Assembly: GCF_035222485.1 (NCBI RefSeq)
Contig: NC_085920.1
Span: 7,798,001 to 7,862,000 of the forward strand
DNA from: Podospora pseudoanserina
Taxonomy: Eukaryota; Ascomycota; Sordariomycetes; Sordariales; Podosporaceae
Length of the DNA: 64,000 bases
Direction of reading: 5' to 3'
Position numbers and translations under genes: made by a program. The notes under the pieces are model-generated. The model was not told the origin of the DNA, did not search any database, and saw only the letters and a list, made by a program, of their open reading frames with translations. Position 1 is the first letter of the stretch. Each line of letters begins with the position of its first letter. Below, in pieces: positions 53,751-64,000 of the stretch.

Positions 53751-56700
53751 ATGTCATCGTCGCGCTTTTCGCGGCTGCTCCCCTGGTCCCGTAACCGACC
53801 GTCGTTGCCAACACCACGCCACACGACTGCACAATCCGATGTATCTCCCGAAGCATCGGTCCTACAAGTTAGGGCAAGCTCCACTGCGCCTATCGCACTC
53901 TCCGATCCCCCTACCCATGGCTTGGAGATCGTCGCGGAGGGCATCGACCCTACAGTCGAGTAGGTCGCTTCCTCTCTTATACCCTCTCCGAGAGCCTCGC
54001 GCGTCGAACACGCGGCCTCGTACGCAGGTTTCTTGTGTTTTATAATCCCCAACTAACTACTTCCCTCTCGTAGTATCGTCGCCGTCCATGGCCTTAACGG
54101 CCACCGCGATAAGACCTGGACCGCGAGCAACGGCGTCCACTGGCTCCGTGATCTCCTGCCGCAGGACATCCCACACGCCCGCATCTTCTGTTGGGGCTAC
54201 GACGCCAACACCCATGCCAGCTCCCAAGTCAGCTGCCAATACCTCTACGACCATGCGCGGACGCTCATATCCGATCTATGCAGGGAGCGGAACCTGTCTG
54301 ATGTAGGAGCTATATCTTGTTACTGGAGTCGGGGCAGCTTGGCTAACGAGTGTTAGTCGACGAAACGCCCGATCATATTCGTAGCGCATAGTTTGGGCGG
54401 CATTGTCGTGAAGAGCGTAGGTACCATACTCAATCTTCCTAGACCGCCGTATTGACGTATGTAGGCTCTCATTCATTCGGATGCCGCTCGACGAGGTGCG
54501 CTGGAGGAGCACCGCTCCATCAAGACCTCCACTTATGGAGTCGTCTTCATGGGCACACCGCACCAGGGCGGTAACGGCGTCCAGCTTGGGAGGCTGCTGG
54601 TGAATGTGGCGTCCCTGTTCGTGCCTGCAAACGACGGGATGCTAAGACACCTCGAACGGGACTCAGAGTGGCTCCAGCAGCAGCTGGGCCAGTACGGGCC
54701 GATCAGCGGCGATTTCGTGACGAAGTTTGCGTTCGAAGAGTACGAGACTCCGACGGCCTTTGGCCGGTCTATCATGGTACGTGGCCTTCGCCTTCTAGAT
54801 GAGTGGCAGCTAACATGGAGCAGGTTGTACCCCGCGCGTCCGCGGTAGTGCCGGGCCAGGCCGATGCCGAACCGATTGTCATACACGCGGACCATAGGAA
54901 CATGGTCAGATACACCTCACGCGGGGATAGCGGGTACAACACTATATCGGGACACCTCCGGATCATGGCGAGAGCTGCCCCCGAAGAGGTTCGGCGGCGC
55001 TGGGAGGCGGAGAGGAGAGTGGACGAGGGTAGGCAACCATAAAACAGAAAGCATCCTCTAGCTAGTTGCTGTAACTAATGAATTTACCTTGATGTAGCCC
55101 GTGTCGCCGTGGTGCACGGGCTGGGGGGATTGCCGACCCCGCCAATGTTATCAGAACGACCTGAAACCCCGCCGAAGCCGTTTACGACCATCCCCTTCTC
55201 GCGCGACCGCGATTTTGTCAACCGCGGAGACATTCTCGAGCAAATCGACCGGCGGTGTTCCGAGCCCGCCGCTCGCGTGGCTCTCGTCGGCTTGGGTGGT
55301 GTCGGCAAGTCACAACTGGCCATCGAATATGCTCACCGACTCGCCACTCGCCAGCCTGACGCATGGGTGTTCTGGGTCCACGCTGGAACTTACGCGCGCG
55401 TCGAAGAGGGGTTCAGGACGATTGCCGACGCTGTAAAGCTGACCGGCCGGAACCTACCGAAAGCCGACATCCTACAGCTTGTGTACAGCTGGCTGTCCAA
55501 CGAACGGAACGGCAGATGGATCATGATCCTTGACAGCGCTGACGACCGCGATGTGTTCTACAACGCGAATATTGCCCACGGTACGACCAGCGGCGATGAG
55601 CGCGATAGGCGGCCGTTTGTGACATACTTACCACAGAGCCAAAACGGATCGATTATTGTCACAACACGTAACAAGGATTTAGCATTCAGACTGAGCGGGC
55701 GCCGTCAAAACATAATCGAAGTCGGACCTATGGCACAGACTGATGCCCTCACACTCCTGGAGAAGAAGTTAGGATCACCCGCGGATCTAGATGTGGCGGC
55801 CGATCTCGTACGGGCGCTCGACCTCGTTCCGTTGGCCATTAGCCAGGCTGCCGCCTACATACAGGCACGGGCGCCGCGGACCTCACCCGAGAAGTATCTA
55901 ACTGAGTTCCGGAAGAGTGAGGACAGAAAGAGCAGTCTTTTACAGTACGATGCTGGGGACCTACGGCGGGATGGAGGCGCGTCGAACGCGGTTCTCACGA
56001 CATGGCAGATATCCTTTGACTATATCCGGTCCAAGAGGCGCTCTGCGGCGGACCTCCTGTCGCTTATGAGCTTTTTCGACCGGCAAGGCATTCCTGGGTG
56101 GGTTCTTAAACCACCTAGAGTTACTAAGCAGGAGGTTCCAGGAAGGTGTCTAGACGAGGCCGGAGATACAGACCTTAAAAACGGCAGCAGTGCTTCAGAT
56201 GGTGGTCTCACAGATGGTAGTGCAGATACTATTGATGATGAATTCGAAGATGATGTGGCGATGCTAAGAGACTACTGCCTTATAGCAACGAATGAGATGG
56301 ACGAGTTTGAGATGCACGGGCTTGTGCAGTTCTCGACGAGGAAGTGGCTAGAACAATCGGGGCAGCAGGAGACGTTAAAACAAAAGTTTATCGAGCGAAT
56401 GGCAGCCTTATTCCCAACTGGAGAATACAAGAACTGGGCGACTTGTCGAAATCTCTTCGCACACGTTCAAGTAGTCCTCGGTTACCGACCTAGCGAGAAT
56501 AGGGAGGAAATATGGGCGACGCTGTTGTATAATGGGGGTTGGTTTGCATGGTCGCAAGGGAAATACGAGGTGGCACAGCAGATGGTAGGCAAGGCGAGAA
56601 GAGCCCGCGAGAAGAGGTTAGGAAAAGAGGATGCGGCGACTCAAGCTAGCATATCACTATTTGCTCTGGTCCTTTTAGACCGAGGCCAGTGGGAGGAGGC

Positions 56701-58192
56701 CGAGAAGCTATTTATGCAGGTGATAGAGACGAGCAAGACCAAGCTTGGGGCCGATCACCCTTCTACGCTAACGAGCATGGCCCACCTAGCCTCGACATTT
56801 TGGAACCAGGGCCGGTGGGAGGAGGCCGAGAAGCTATTTATGCAGGTGATAGAGACGAGCAAGACCAAGCTTGGGGCCAATCACCCTTCTACGCTAACGA
56901 GCATGGCCCACCTAGCCTCGACATTTTGGAACCAGGGCCGGTGGGAGGAGGCCGAGAAGCTATTTGTGCAGGTGATAGAGACGGGGAAGACCAAGCTTGG
57001 GGCCGATCACCCTTCTACGCTAACGAGCATAGCCAACTTAGCCTCGACATATATGAACCAGGGCCGGTGGGAGGAGGCCGAGAAGCTGTTTATGCAGGTG
57101 ATGGAGACGAGCAAAACCAAGCTTGGGGCTGATCACCCTTCTACGCTGACGAGTATAGCTAACTTAGCGTCGATATACAGGAACCAGGGCCGGTGGGAGG
57201 AGGCCGAGAAGCTGGAGGTGCAGGTGGTGGAGACTTGGAAGACCAAGCTTGGGGTTGATCACCCAGATACGCTGACGAGCATGGCCAACTTAGCGTCGAC
57301 ATACAGGAACCAGGGCCGGTGGGAGGAGGCCGAGAAGCTGGAGGTGCAGGTAATGGAGACGAGCAAGACCAAGCTTGGGGCCGATCACCCTTCTACGCTA
57401 ACGAGCATAGCCAACTTAGCGTCGACATACATGAACCAGGGCCGGTGGGAGGAGGCCGAGAAGCTGTTTATGCAGGTGATAGAGACGAGGAAGACCAAGC
57501 TTGGGGCCAATCACCCAGATACGCTAACGAGCATGGCCAACCTAGCCTCGACATACATAAACCAGGGCCGGTGGGAGGAGGCCGAGAAGCTGGAGGTGCA
57601 GGTAATGGAGACGAGCAAGACCAAGCTTGGGGCCGATCACCCTTCTACGCTAACGAGCATAGCCAACTTAGCGTCGACATACATGAACCAGGGCCGGTGG
57701 GAGGAGGCCGAGAAGCTGTTTATGCAGGTGATGGAGACGAGCAAGACCAAGCTTGGGGCCGATCACCCGGATACGCTGACGAGCATGGCCCACTTAGCCT
57801 CGACATACATGAACCAGGGCCGGTGGGAGGAGGCCGAGAAGCTGTTTGTGCAGGTGATAGAGACGAGCAAGACCAAGCTTGGGGCCAATCACCCTTTTAC
57901 GCTGACGAGCATGGCCTACTTAGCCTCGACATATATGAACCAGGCCCGGTGGGAGGAGGCCGAGAAGCTATTTGTGCAGGTAATGGAGACGAGCAAGACC
58001 AAGCTTGGGGCCGATCACCCAGATACGCTGACGAGCATGGCTAACCTTGCTTTTACTTGGAAAAGTCAAGGTCGACATTCAGGCGCTTTAGCCTTAATGA
58101 AGGACTGTGCCCAGGCTCGGCAGCGACGACTTGGTGCAGAGCATCCAGACACCCTGTCGTCTTTGGCCACCGTAACCAAGTGGGGTAGCTAG
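53751..58192 (+). CDS. NLR with serine-hydrolase (SesB-like), NB-ARC and TPR domains
   Basis: Six exons: 53751-53959, 54074-54302, 54357-54416, 54465-54776, 54824-55028 and 55098-58192. All five introns (47-114 bp) have matched phase, giving about 1369 residues. The N-terminal effector is an alpha/beta hydrolase: VDIVAVHGLNGHRDKTW, the nucleophile elbow IIFVAHSLGGIVVKS (Ser in GHSLGG-like AHSLGG), and GVVFMGTPHQGG. The NB-ARC domain has P-loop GLGGVGKS at residues 403-410, WIMILDSADD as Walker B region, SIIVTTRNKD and LDLVPLAISQAAAYI. A winged-helix-like region follows (FDYIRSKRRSAADLLSLMSFF). From residue 868 come eleven near-identical 42-residue TPRs and one divergent repeat. This architecture is known in fungal NLRs implicated in allorecognition and cell death; this protein's role is inferred. 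Confidence 0.9.
56684..58069 (+). repeat. Eleven tandem 126-bp TPR units
   Basis: Each unit encodes 42 residues beginning GRWEEAEKL and ending LASTYMNQ or a close variant. Variation is confined to a few codons: (F/E)(M/V)QV(I/M/V)ET(S/G/W/R), LGA(D/N)HP(S/D/F)TLTS and (I/M)A(N/H/Y)LA. The eleventh begins ARWEEAEKL. The units are of kinesin-light-chain TPR type. The same repeat keeps two other reading registers open, which produces spurious long frames. Confidence 0.95.
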
Positions 58193-58500
58193 AACATATT
58201 TCTTAGTTTCGTTTTTATGGTCTAACGTTACTGTATCTGGATAATGTACTTTGACTTTTGCTTTTGTGATACGAGTGTACAATTATGCAGCTACCGAGTC
58301 GTTATTATATGCACATTTCAATGGCTACATTCTTTGTCATTTACGCAACTGGTAAATACCGAAAGAGGCAGTGCTTTTGTCATCGACCGTCCCAGTTGCA
58401 CCTAGTTTCGGAGCTGGCGTGTGGCTGTACAAAGTGAGCATAGATACATGGTGCCCAGCAGCCATTAAGGATGAAGCTGGCCCGTGCGGAGTTAGGACCG
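58193..58500. other. Spacer 3' of the NLR
   Basis: No gene is seen. The AT-rich first 100 bp likely contain the NLR 3' end signals. Confidence 0.35.
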
Positions 58501-58775
58501 ATGGCGTTATACCTTCCTAGTTCCTTGGCATTACCTGCTGCTCTCGCAGGCTTAGTTACTGCAGCAAAATAAATGATTATGGGAGCTGTTTCGTATAATA
58601 AAGAAGAAATGCGAGCAGCGTGTGCTGAAAAACTATGCTAATGAAATTAATACTAAGCTGCGCAGGGCGTTGCGAGATAGCAAAATTTCTTACTAAAATT
58701 ATAACTTCTGAAAGAAAAAAGTCTTAATTGCCGTTTGGGAATAGGACCGTATATTAATACCTAAAAGATGGAGTC
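58501..58775 (+). pseudogene. Mutated copy of the 96-residue protein gene
   Basis: Starts with YLPSSLALPAALAGLVTAAK, then a stop and a phase change. It continues WELFRIIKKKCEQRVLKNYA, NEINTKLRRALRDSKISY, TAA, NYNF, TGA, KKKVLIAVWE, TAG and DRILI. These segments match the 30629-30919 protein in order. The stops correspond to CAA, TGG and CAT/CAG codons changed by C-to-T or G-to-A. Homology appears limited to the coding part. Confidence 0.75.
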
Positions 58776-58816
58776 CAAATCCTATCTATTTACTATAGTA
58801 TTTAGGTACCGCCTTC

Positions 58817-59010
58817 TGTGACGAACCCTTATCCAGAACCTCTGAAAGGGGTACTGGTTGAAGGCACTTCTGAACAATCCTGGTTCGGTACAGCTAAACA
58901 GTATACAACAATGGCTTGTCTCGATCACAATAGTCTAATACCAACGATTGTGACTTGTATTGCATACTGCGGAACCGTCTATCTACACCAGCCAGTTCCT
59001 CCGTATATAT
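58817..59010. repeat. Copy of the dispersed TIR-type repeat
   Basis: About 190 bp match 35117-35310, with landmarks TGACGAACCC, GAACCTCTGAAAG, GCACTTCTGAACAATCCTGG, ATTGCATACTGCGGAAC and CCAGCCAGTTCCTCCGTATA. Unlike the 35 kb copy, I see no inverted partner downstream. Confidence 0.75.
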
Positions 59011-59039
59011 AGACCTTGGGACCCCGAAGTGCTCACCCT

Positions 59040-59130
59040 GCTATGGCCCCGATCACTCCTAGCACATTGCTTCCTGCAGAGTGCTCGTCGTGCTATGCCT
59101 TACATCCTGCAGAGTGCTCGTGTGTCTTGG
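59040..59130. repeat. Short tandem duplication
   Basis: CCTGCAGAGTGCTCGT occurs twice, at about 59074 and 59106, separated by CGTGCTATGCCTTACAT. It lies between the dispersed repeat and the truncated end of the transcription factor. Confidence 0.5.
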
Positions 59131-59177
59131 CGCCATAGCACTTCTGGCCAGCCCCAATTGGCTGTCTCCTGACTTTC

Positions 59178-61240
59178 CTAATGATTGGCTGGGGACGTCC
59201 TGCGCCCCACATACTGTGCGACCTGCCGTTGGGTTAACTGTGACAACCAGGCCCCGAGGAGATTCTGATTCGTGGTTTCGGATGCCTTGAGGAGCTCATT
59301 GCTGATGTGGAGCACATCTCCTGCTGCCTTGACCAGATCAGAAAGAATTGTTGCTCCACAGCTGTGAAGCCACCGGGAAGTGTGCTCGTGTGGAGATGAC
59401 TCCGAGCCTGTTGTATCAAGGAACAGGTTGATGACGGGTCTCATCGCTAGTATACTTATCCCGAGGTAACGGAGAGAGAGAAGAACCCTGAGACACGTGC
59501 TCTCCAACATCAGTGCAGTAACAGCGTCGATTGTATCGTGACAGGTCATGATCCTGAGGTTGGAAGGGAGTGTATCTTGCCATTGAGCCAATCCAAAGCA
59601 AACCTTTGTCGTTTGCTCAAGAACTTGGCTTGGTTCTGGATTCGGGTTTGAGCCAAGATTATTGTCGTAGAGGAGCTCAAGGATGTCACCCATTAGATGT
59701 CTTGCTGACCTGGCTTTAATGTTAACAGACAAGTATTAAAGCTCAAGGAAGGAAAGGTCTCTCGCATTAAAGAGTCAATATATGCTATACTTGATCTTGT
59801 CACACTGCTGGAGACGTTGCTGAATGCAATTCGTGCTCCTGGTTTGGGATTGACACGTGCCAGTGGTATGAGCGGCGGCCGGCCATATGTAACGCTCAGC
59901 CAACTGCCACGATGTTAGCTCACTGAGAAAAAAGACTTACATTGCCTGAGTCACGTACCGGTCATTCATGACACACCAATACCATTGCCTTCTTCGAATC
60001 TCAGCGTCCAACGGAGAAAGACTGTGACATCCCGTGACGTGGAGTCCCAGTTGGTACGAGCCCTTGACGGACAGGTTGTGGAATGTCCATGCAAGAGAGG
60101 AGTAACTGGCGCCTTCGAGATAGATCACCATCAACAGAAACAGTTGGACTACGCAATGTGTAAGTAGGCTCTCCGCGTTGAAGATATGGGCGAAAGAAAC
60201 CGTACCTAATTCCAGAGAGGAATTACCCAGCATGTACGGTTTTACCAACTCTAGTGCTCGCTGAAAGCACATGTCTGACAGTGCAACTCGGTCTTGGGGT
60301 GGTGATCTGACACTGACCACATTGGAAGCTAGTGCGAAAACCATGTTGATAATCCCAAGCCAGGGTTTTGACAGCTTTTCTGGGCTCTCTGATTTGGCAA
60401 TGAACCACATCGAACGAAATCTGTCTTCGTGAATACACAGCAGCATTAGATTGACGGTGTTGAAGTAGAGATGTAGGAGCTGCTCAGACTGTTTCAGAGC
60501 TGGGAGGACATAGACATCCACAGCCCTCTTCTCCAAAGTTTTATTTCCTCTCACGATCGGCCGACTTGATACGAATGTGCCTGAACGGGTTCGCCTAGCT
60601 TGGTGGCCCGAGGAACTGTCCCGAAAGCTGGTGGGCCCTCATAGCGCACGCATAATGAAGCGGAGAAACGCAACATTTGAAGACGGTCCTGGTAGGGAAT
60701 GCTCAATCACAATGGCCCAGAACAGGACCTTTTATGGTTATTCTTACCAATGTACGTATTCCTGTTCCGCTGAATCTTCCCGAAGTGACACAGCCCCCAT
60801 TCCGTCCACCACGTCACCCTCATCTTCGATAGGACTCGTCCCCGGTGTGCTCGCATCGCATTGAAGACGTCGATCGTCCAGCCTACTCGCGGAGGGTGAT
60901 GTCGCCTGCAATTTTCGTTCTGTCTGCCCTTCTCCTGCAGTTCAGCAAGCTGTTGCTCCAATACACGGAGCCTCTCTTCTAGCTGGCTGACATCTTTGTC
61001 CTGAGCGGGCTTGTCAGAAGGGTCGTCGTAATCGCAGACCAATCCCACATCACTACAGGTGGAGCAAGGAAGGCGACCGTCGCATCTAGACTTGCGAGTT
61101 CTGCATGTCTTGCAGGCAACTGAGATTCTGGTGCGTTTTCGTGTTTTGGGCTAGGCTGACTGTTCTGCTTCATCCGTGACATTGAGATTACTGACTGGGG
61201 TAGTGAACCAGGGTGGCTGCGTGAGACCATTGTTGGCCAT
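59178..61240 (-). pseudogene. Zn2Cys6 transcription factor, probably broken
   Basis: The N-terminus is encoded by exon 61196-61240 (MANNGLTQPPWFTTP) and spliced over a 45-bp intron to exon 2 from 61150. That exon has KTRKRTRISVACKTCRTRKS then RCDGRLPCSTC, giving the exact CX2CX6CX5CX2CX7C zinc cluster. A linker and a coiled coil follow (VSQLEERLRVLEQQLAELQE). A further intron leads to the fungal-specific regulatory domain (EDRFRSMWFIAKSESP, WTFHNLSVKGSYQLGLHV, RRRQWYWCVMNDRYVTQAI, LSVTYGRPPLIPL). A 37-bp intron lies at 59904-59940. Two defects appear: an in-frame TGA after FLRFIMRAL (about 60640), and a C-terminus that loses family resemblance before 59178. The target genes are unknown. An unrecognised intron could rescue the TGA, so pseudogene status is likely but not certain. 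Confidence 0.62.
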
Positions 61241-61694
61241 GATGTTGTTGGCGACGAGGTGAGGAAAGGTTCTTGATCCAATCAGAAGGACAGGATTAAA
61301 ATGAGCAATGAGAAAGAGGAGATGTAAATAAGTTTTCCACGTGGGGTTTGATGTTACGGGGTACTTTGACTGCAAGCTCTATCGGCTCAACAGAAGGCAT
61401 CCCTGCTCCACTGGCTTTCTCTCCAACCATGATCTCTAGTCGTTATTTCTCTAACAGACCTATCTAAGATAACTTCGAAAGATCAATGGCTCAACTTGAG
61501 CAAGCCCATGCTCTAGACATGCGTCGATGTGGCAGTCTTGCTGCCTTTTGGATCTCGCGGTCAGGGGTAAAAGTGGGGCATTCAGGGGTAAAAGTGGGGC
61601 ATTCAGGGGTAATGTTTTCCGAGCCACACTGTACCTCCATCCAGCCCAGCACATCTTAGACAGAGTAGCTGATACAAATAAGCATATAAAATAG
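61241..61694. other. Promoter side of the Zn2Cys6 gene with a 23-bp tandem repeat
   Basis: At about 61562-61620 the unit TTCAGGGGTAAAAGTGGGGCA is repeated between two and three times. The rest shows no gene. Confidence 0.5.
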
Positions 61695-61925
61695 CTCAGG
61701 ATGCTTTTTAATATATTCCAAGGCCTTTTAATAAGATCTAATGACTTCTTAAGGTATCCTGACTATCTTTCAGGGCCTAGTGACTGCTTTTACGCCCTGG
61801 TGGTTGCTTTTTACAGCCTCTTAACTGCTTTTTCAAGACTTGTTGATTATATTATGAGGCCGGATAGTTTATCACTTGAGGCCTGTTGACCATTCTTTGA
61901 TGCCTGTTAAATCTCTTTTACCTTA
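61695..61925. repeat. Degenerate 21-22-bp minisatellite, array 2
   Basis: Units include TTCAGGGCCTAGTGACTGCT, GAGGCCTGTTGACCATTCTT and GATGCCTGTTAAATCTCTTT. They follow the consensus of the array at 47351-47645, with the same strand orientation. Confidence 0.65.
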
Positions 61926-62092
61926 TCCGCGGCATAGTAGCATTATCCTGAATCACATGCAGTTATAGAAGCAGTTATGTCTTAACTTATTTTTGAGTAT
62001 CAATCTTTGTATCCACTACATTCTATAGAGGATTCACGAATCTCTTTTACTACCTAGGCACTTCATAGGCTAAAAAGCATCTTGTTTCCACC

Positions 62093-63680
62093 TCATGGTT
62101 TATCATCGTCTACCCAGTTCCCATGCAACCCTTGCCTCAACCGCACGGGCAACAAGATGACAGCTTGCACTTTGGTAAAGTTTTTCGTGTCAAGCAAGTG
62201 TAGCTCACTCGACATCGTGGCGTAGTTGTTTACAAGCGCAAGCAAATACCCATCTCCTTCCTCACAAGACCCCCGACGGGGAATGAATACTGGCTCCTGA
62301 ACCATGTGTGTTCGTCCAGGGAAATACACTTCCACCTTACGAGTTTGGAGGTCAAGATGTCTCACCGAGTTATACAGAGGGTATCCCCCGCCGGGCTGGT
62401 GGGTAATCCCTGGGAAGTCGGTCCCCCACGCCGGATTCAACATGTCGTAGAAGCAGTGCCTGTATAGTTGAGTGGCAAATCGGTCGTCGATTCGGTAAAA
62501 CTCCGAGTTGTCCTCTTGAAGCACCTCTGGGTCGGCAAGATGGAGGTTTGAAGACTTTGGATCAATCACAAAACGCTTCAACTGGGAGACAATTGAACTT
62601 GGCTCCGGGGCATTCCACTGGGCATCCGGCCACCATAAGAAGACGTTCTTGTCACTGAGCGCAATGTCCATGACGAGATTGCCCGATGAGTCCTTGAAGG
62701 TGTTGCTAACATGGCCGGGGAATGAGTTGCGGTATTGAAACCACTGACATGGATATTAGCGACGTCCCATAACTTTGGAGAAGAAGTTTGCCAGAGTCGC
62801 TCACCTTAACATCTTCCGGCTTCGCGCCTGTTCGAGGCAAAACGCCGACATAAAACGGTGTCTCGGGGCTCCACTGCCAGTGCTCGCCACCCTGCTTCAG
62901 CCTCTCGAGATCACAAACCTGCGGCATGATGGGGAAGAGCACAAAGTTTTCAGTCACAGCAAAGTCGTGAATCATTCCCACAACTGGCGCAACGAGCCAC
63001 ACCACCTCGAGGAACTTGCCATCAGGAGCTACTCGGTAATAGCACACATCAGGCGGCCCATTTCCTTTGGCCTCATACCCAAAGCAAATCATCTCGCCCG
63101 TCTTGGGGTCGAACTTGGGATGGGCTGTGAACGTCAAACTGGGAAGCTGCCCATCAAAAGTGTGCAGGCCCAAGGTCTCGAGGGTTTCCGGGTCCAATGC
63201 GTACGGCGGGGCGTCTTCCTTGAGGGCGATCAGCTTGCCGTTGAAGTGGATGATGTTGGTGTTGGCTGTGGTGCGGACTTTGGACTCGACCGCATCGGTG
63301 TACTTGTTGCGGTACTTTCCCAACAGGGCCCGCTTGGCCTCGCGTTCTCGTTTCAGCTTCTCAGTCTGGACATATTTGTGCTTGAAAGAGACTTTGCCGT
63401 CTTTGATCCGGAAAGCGCTGATGGAGCCATCTCCGTTGAACCACTATAGCGGATGATGAGCTTCTTAACCTCGGGCAAAATATGGAGCACTTACTGGGTC
63501 ATCTTGGATGAAAGGAGGCAGCTGGGGATCTGGCATGACACGGTAAAACGTACCGTCAATGTCATTTGGAATTGCCCCATGGGCCTCCAGGTGTGAAACC
63601 TCGCCTTCAAGGCGGCATGGCTTCATAACCCCAGAGAACTGAGGGCGATCGGGAAAGTGAGTTGGTGCTTGTGCTGCCAT
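62093..63680 (-). CDS. Carotenoid/stilbene cleavage oxygenase
   Basis: This is a non-heme iron dioxygenase of the RPE65/CCO family that cleaves a conjugated double bond of carotenoids, stilbenes or lignin-derived compounds. Exons are 63495-63680, 62805-63443 and 62093-62743. The introns are 51 and 61 bp, giving about 491 residues. The N-terminus reads NDIDGTFYRVMPDPQLPPF and, after splicing, WFNGDGSISAFRIKDGKV. Candidate iron-ligand histidines lie in SLTFTAHPKFD, GMIHDFAVTENFVLFP, the spliced WFQYRNSFPGHVSNTF, and near the C-terminal GLHGNWVDD. Conserved segments MDIALSDKNVFLWWPD and QEPVFIPRRG are also present. Neurospora CAO-1, a stilbene oxygenase, is the nearest named type by pattern. There is no signal peptide, so it is cytosolic; the substrate is unproven. 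Confidence 0.88.
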
Positions 63681-64000
63681 GACTACGGTTGTCTGAGGCG
63701 AGGTGGAAGGGTCATCGTAGGAGATCTAAATACTCTCCCGTCTTGGACGTTACCCCGACCTGGGGAGACATGAAGGCTTGCTCCCCGTTCCCCGGTTCTT
63801 CCCCGGATTTTATGCATTCGGATGTGTCGGGGGGATCCTAGCAGATCTTGGCAACCTGGAGAAAGTGGGTTTCCCTGCAATCTGGGGCTCAAAATGGATG
63901 GAGCTTGCCCGGGTGTTCCCCGATCAAACACACCTCAGATCAACAAACTGTGCTGTGGTTATGCAGACGAGCCAAATATCAAGTACAAAAGAAATGGTCG
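63681..64000. promoter_or_regulatory. Upstream region of the cleavage oxygenase
   Basis: The sequence is rich in CCCCG and CCCGG steps with no coding frame of substance. No specific factor site is recognised. Confidence 0.3.

Noticed and set aside
53960-55097. Several separate small genes in place of the NLR N-terminus
   Set aside because: Consensus splice sites with consistent phase join all fragments into one hydrolase domain continuous with NB-ARC.
56689-58044. Long open frames in another register of the TPR array (about 147 and 241 codons)
   Set aside because: They exist only because the 126-bp repeat keeps alternative registers free of stops; the encoded peptide is a glycine-rich repeat, while the in-frame reading gives perfect TPRs.

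Overview
This window looks like nuclear DNA of a filamentous ascomycete, most likely a sordariomycete close to Sordariales. The genes carry 45-140 bp introns with GT..AG ends and CTAAC-like branch points. The families are typical of that group: an NWD-type NACHT/WD40 receptor, an AA9 polysaccharide monooxygenase, a Con-6 protein, a fungal Zn2Cys6 factor and an Ecp2-like secreted protein. Many broken copies carry stop codons of the kind C-to-T change produces (CAA/CAG/CGA to TAA/TAG/TGA), which resembles repeat-induced point mutation (RIP). There are no operons. Exons were joined by hand from splice signals and reading-frame continuity.

Layout. Position 1-17,500 is gene-rich: a 5'-truncated NACHT-WD40 receptor; an HSPA12-type Hsp70-like protein, a membrane-anchored P-loop GTPase and a coiled-coil protein side by side; a type II membrane glycosyltransferase-like protein; a Con-6 protein; a calpain-like protease; and a CYSTM-type protein. 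Position 17,500-35,900 is a degenerate, repeat-rich tract with a broken RTC4-like gene, two hAT transposase relics, a retrotransposon protease fragment, a stop-riddled F-box gene, a SIM/RING gene with an apparent frameshift and a kinase-like fragment. Within that tract sit an Ecp2-like secreted protein, an ankyrin protein with a nucleic-acid-deaminase-like C-terminus, and a 96-residue protein whose mutated copy lies at 58.5 kb.

Position 38,270-46,500 is a second gene-rich block: tRNA-Glu(CTC), a small membrane protein, AA9 LPMO, an omega-like GST, PEX16 and a secreted SET-domain protein. Position 46,500-53,700 is repeat-rich, with a minisatellite, a chromovirus pol relic and two stop-riddled frames of unknown family. 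Position 53,751-58,192 is a six-exon NLR with an N-terminal serine-hydrolase domain, NB-ARC and eleven almost identical 42-residue TPRs. Downstream are a decayed gene copy, a dispersed repeat, a probably broken Zn2Cys6 factor, a second array of the same minisatellite, and a carotenoid/stilbene cleavage oxygenase.

The recurring theme is innate-immunity or allorecognition-like architecture: two NLRs of different classes that both have recently homogenised 126-bp repeats, an Hsp70-like/GTPase/coiled-coil cluster, and an ankyrin-deaminase. These sit next to rapidly decaying repeats. The remaining genes are mostly housekeeping, cell-surface or plant-biomass functions.
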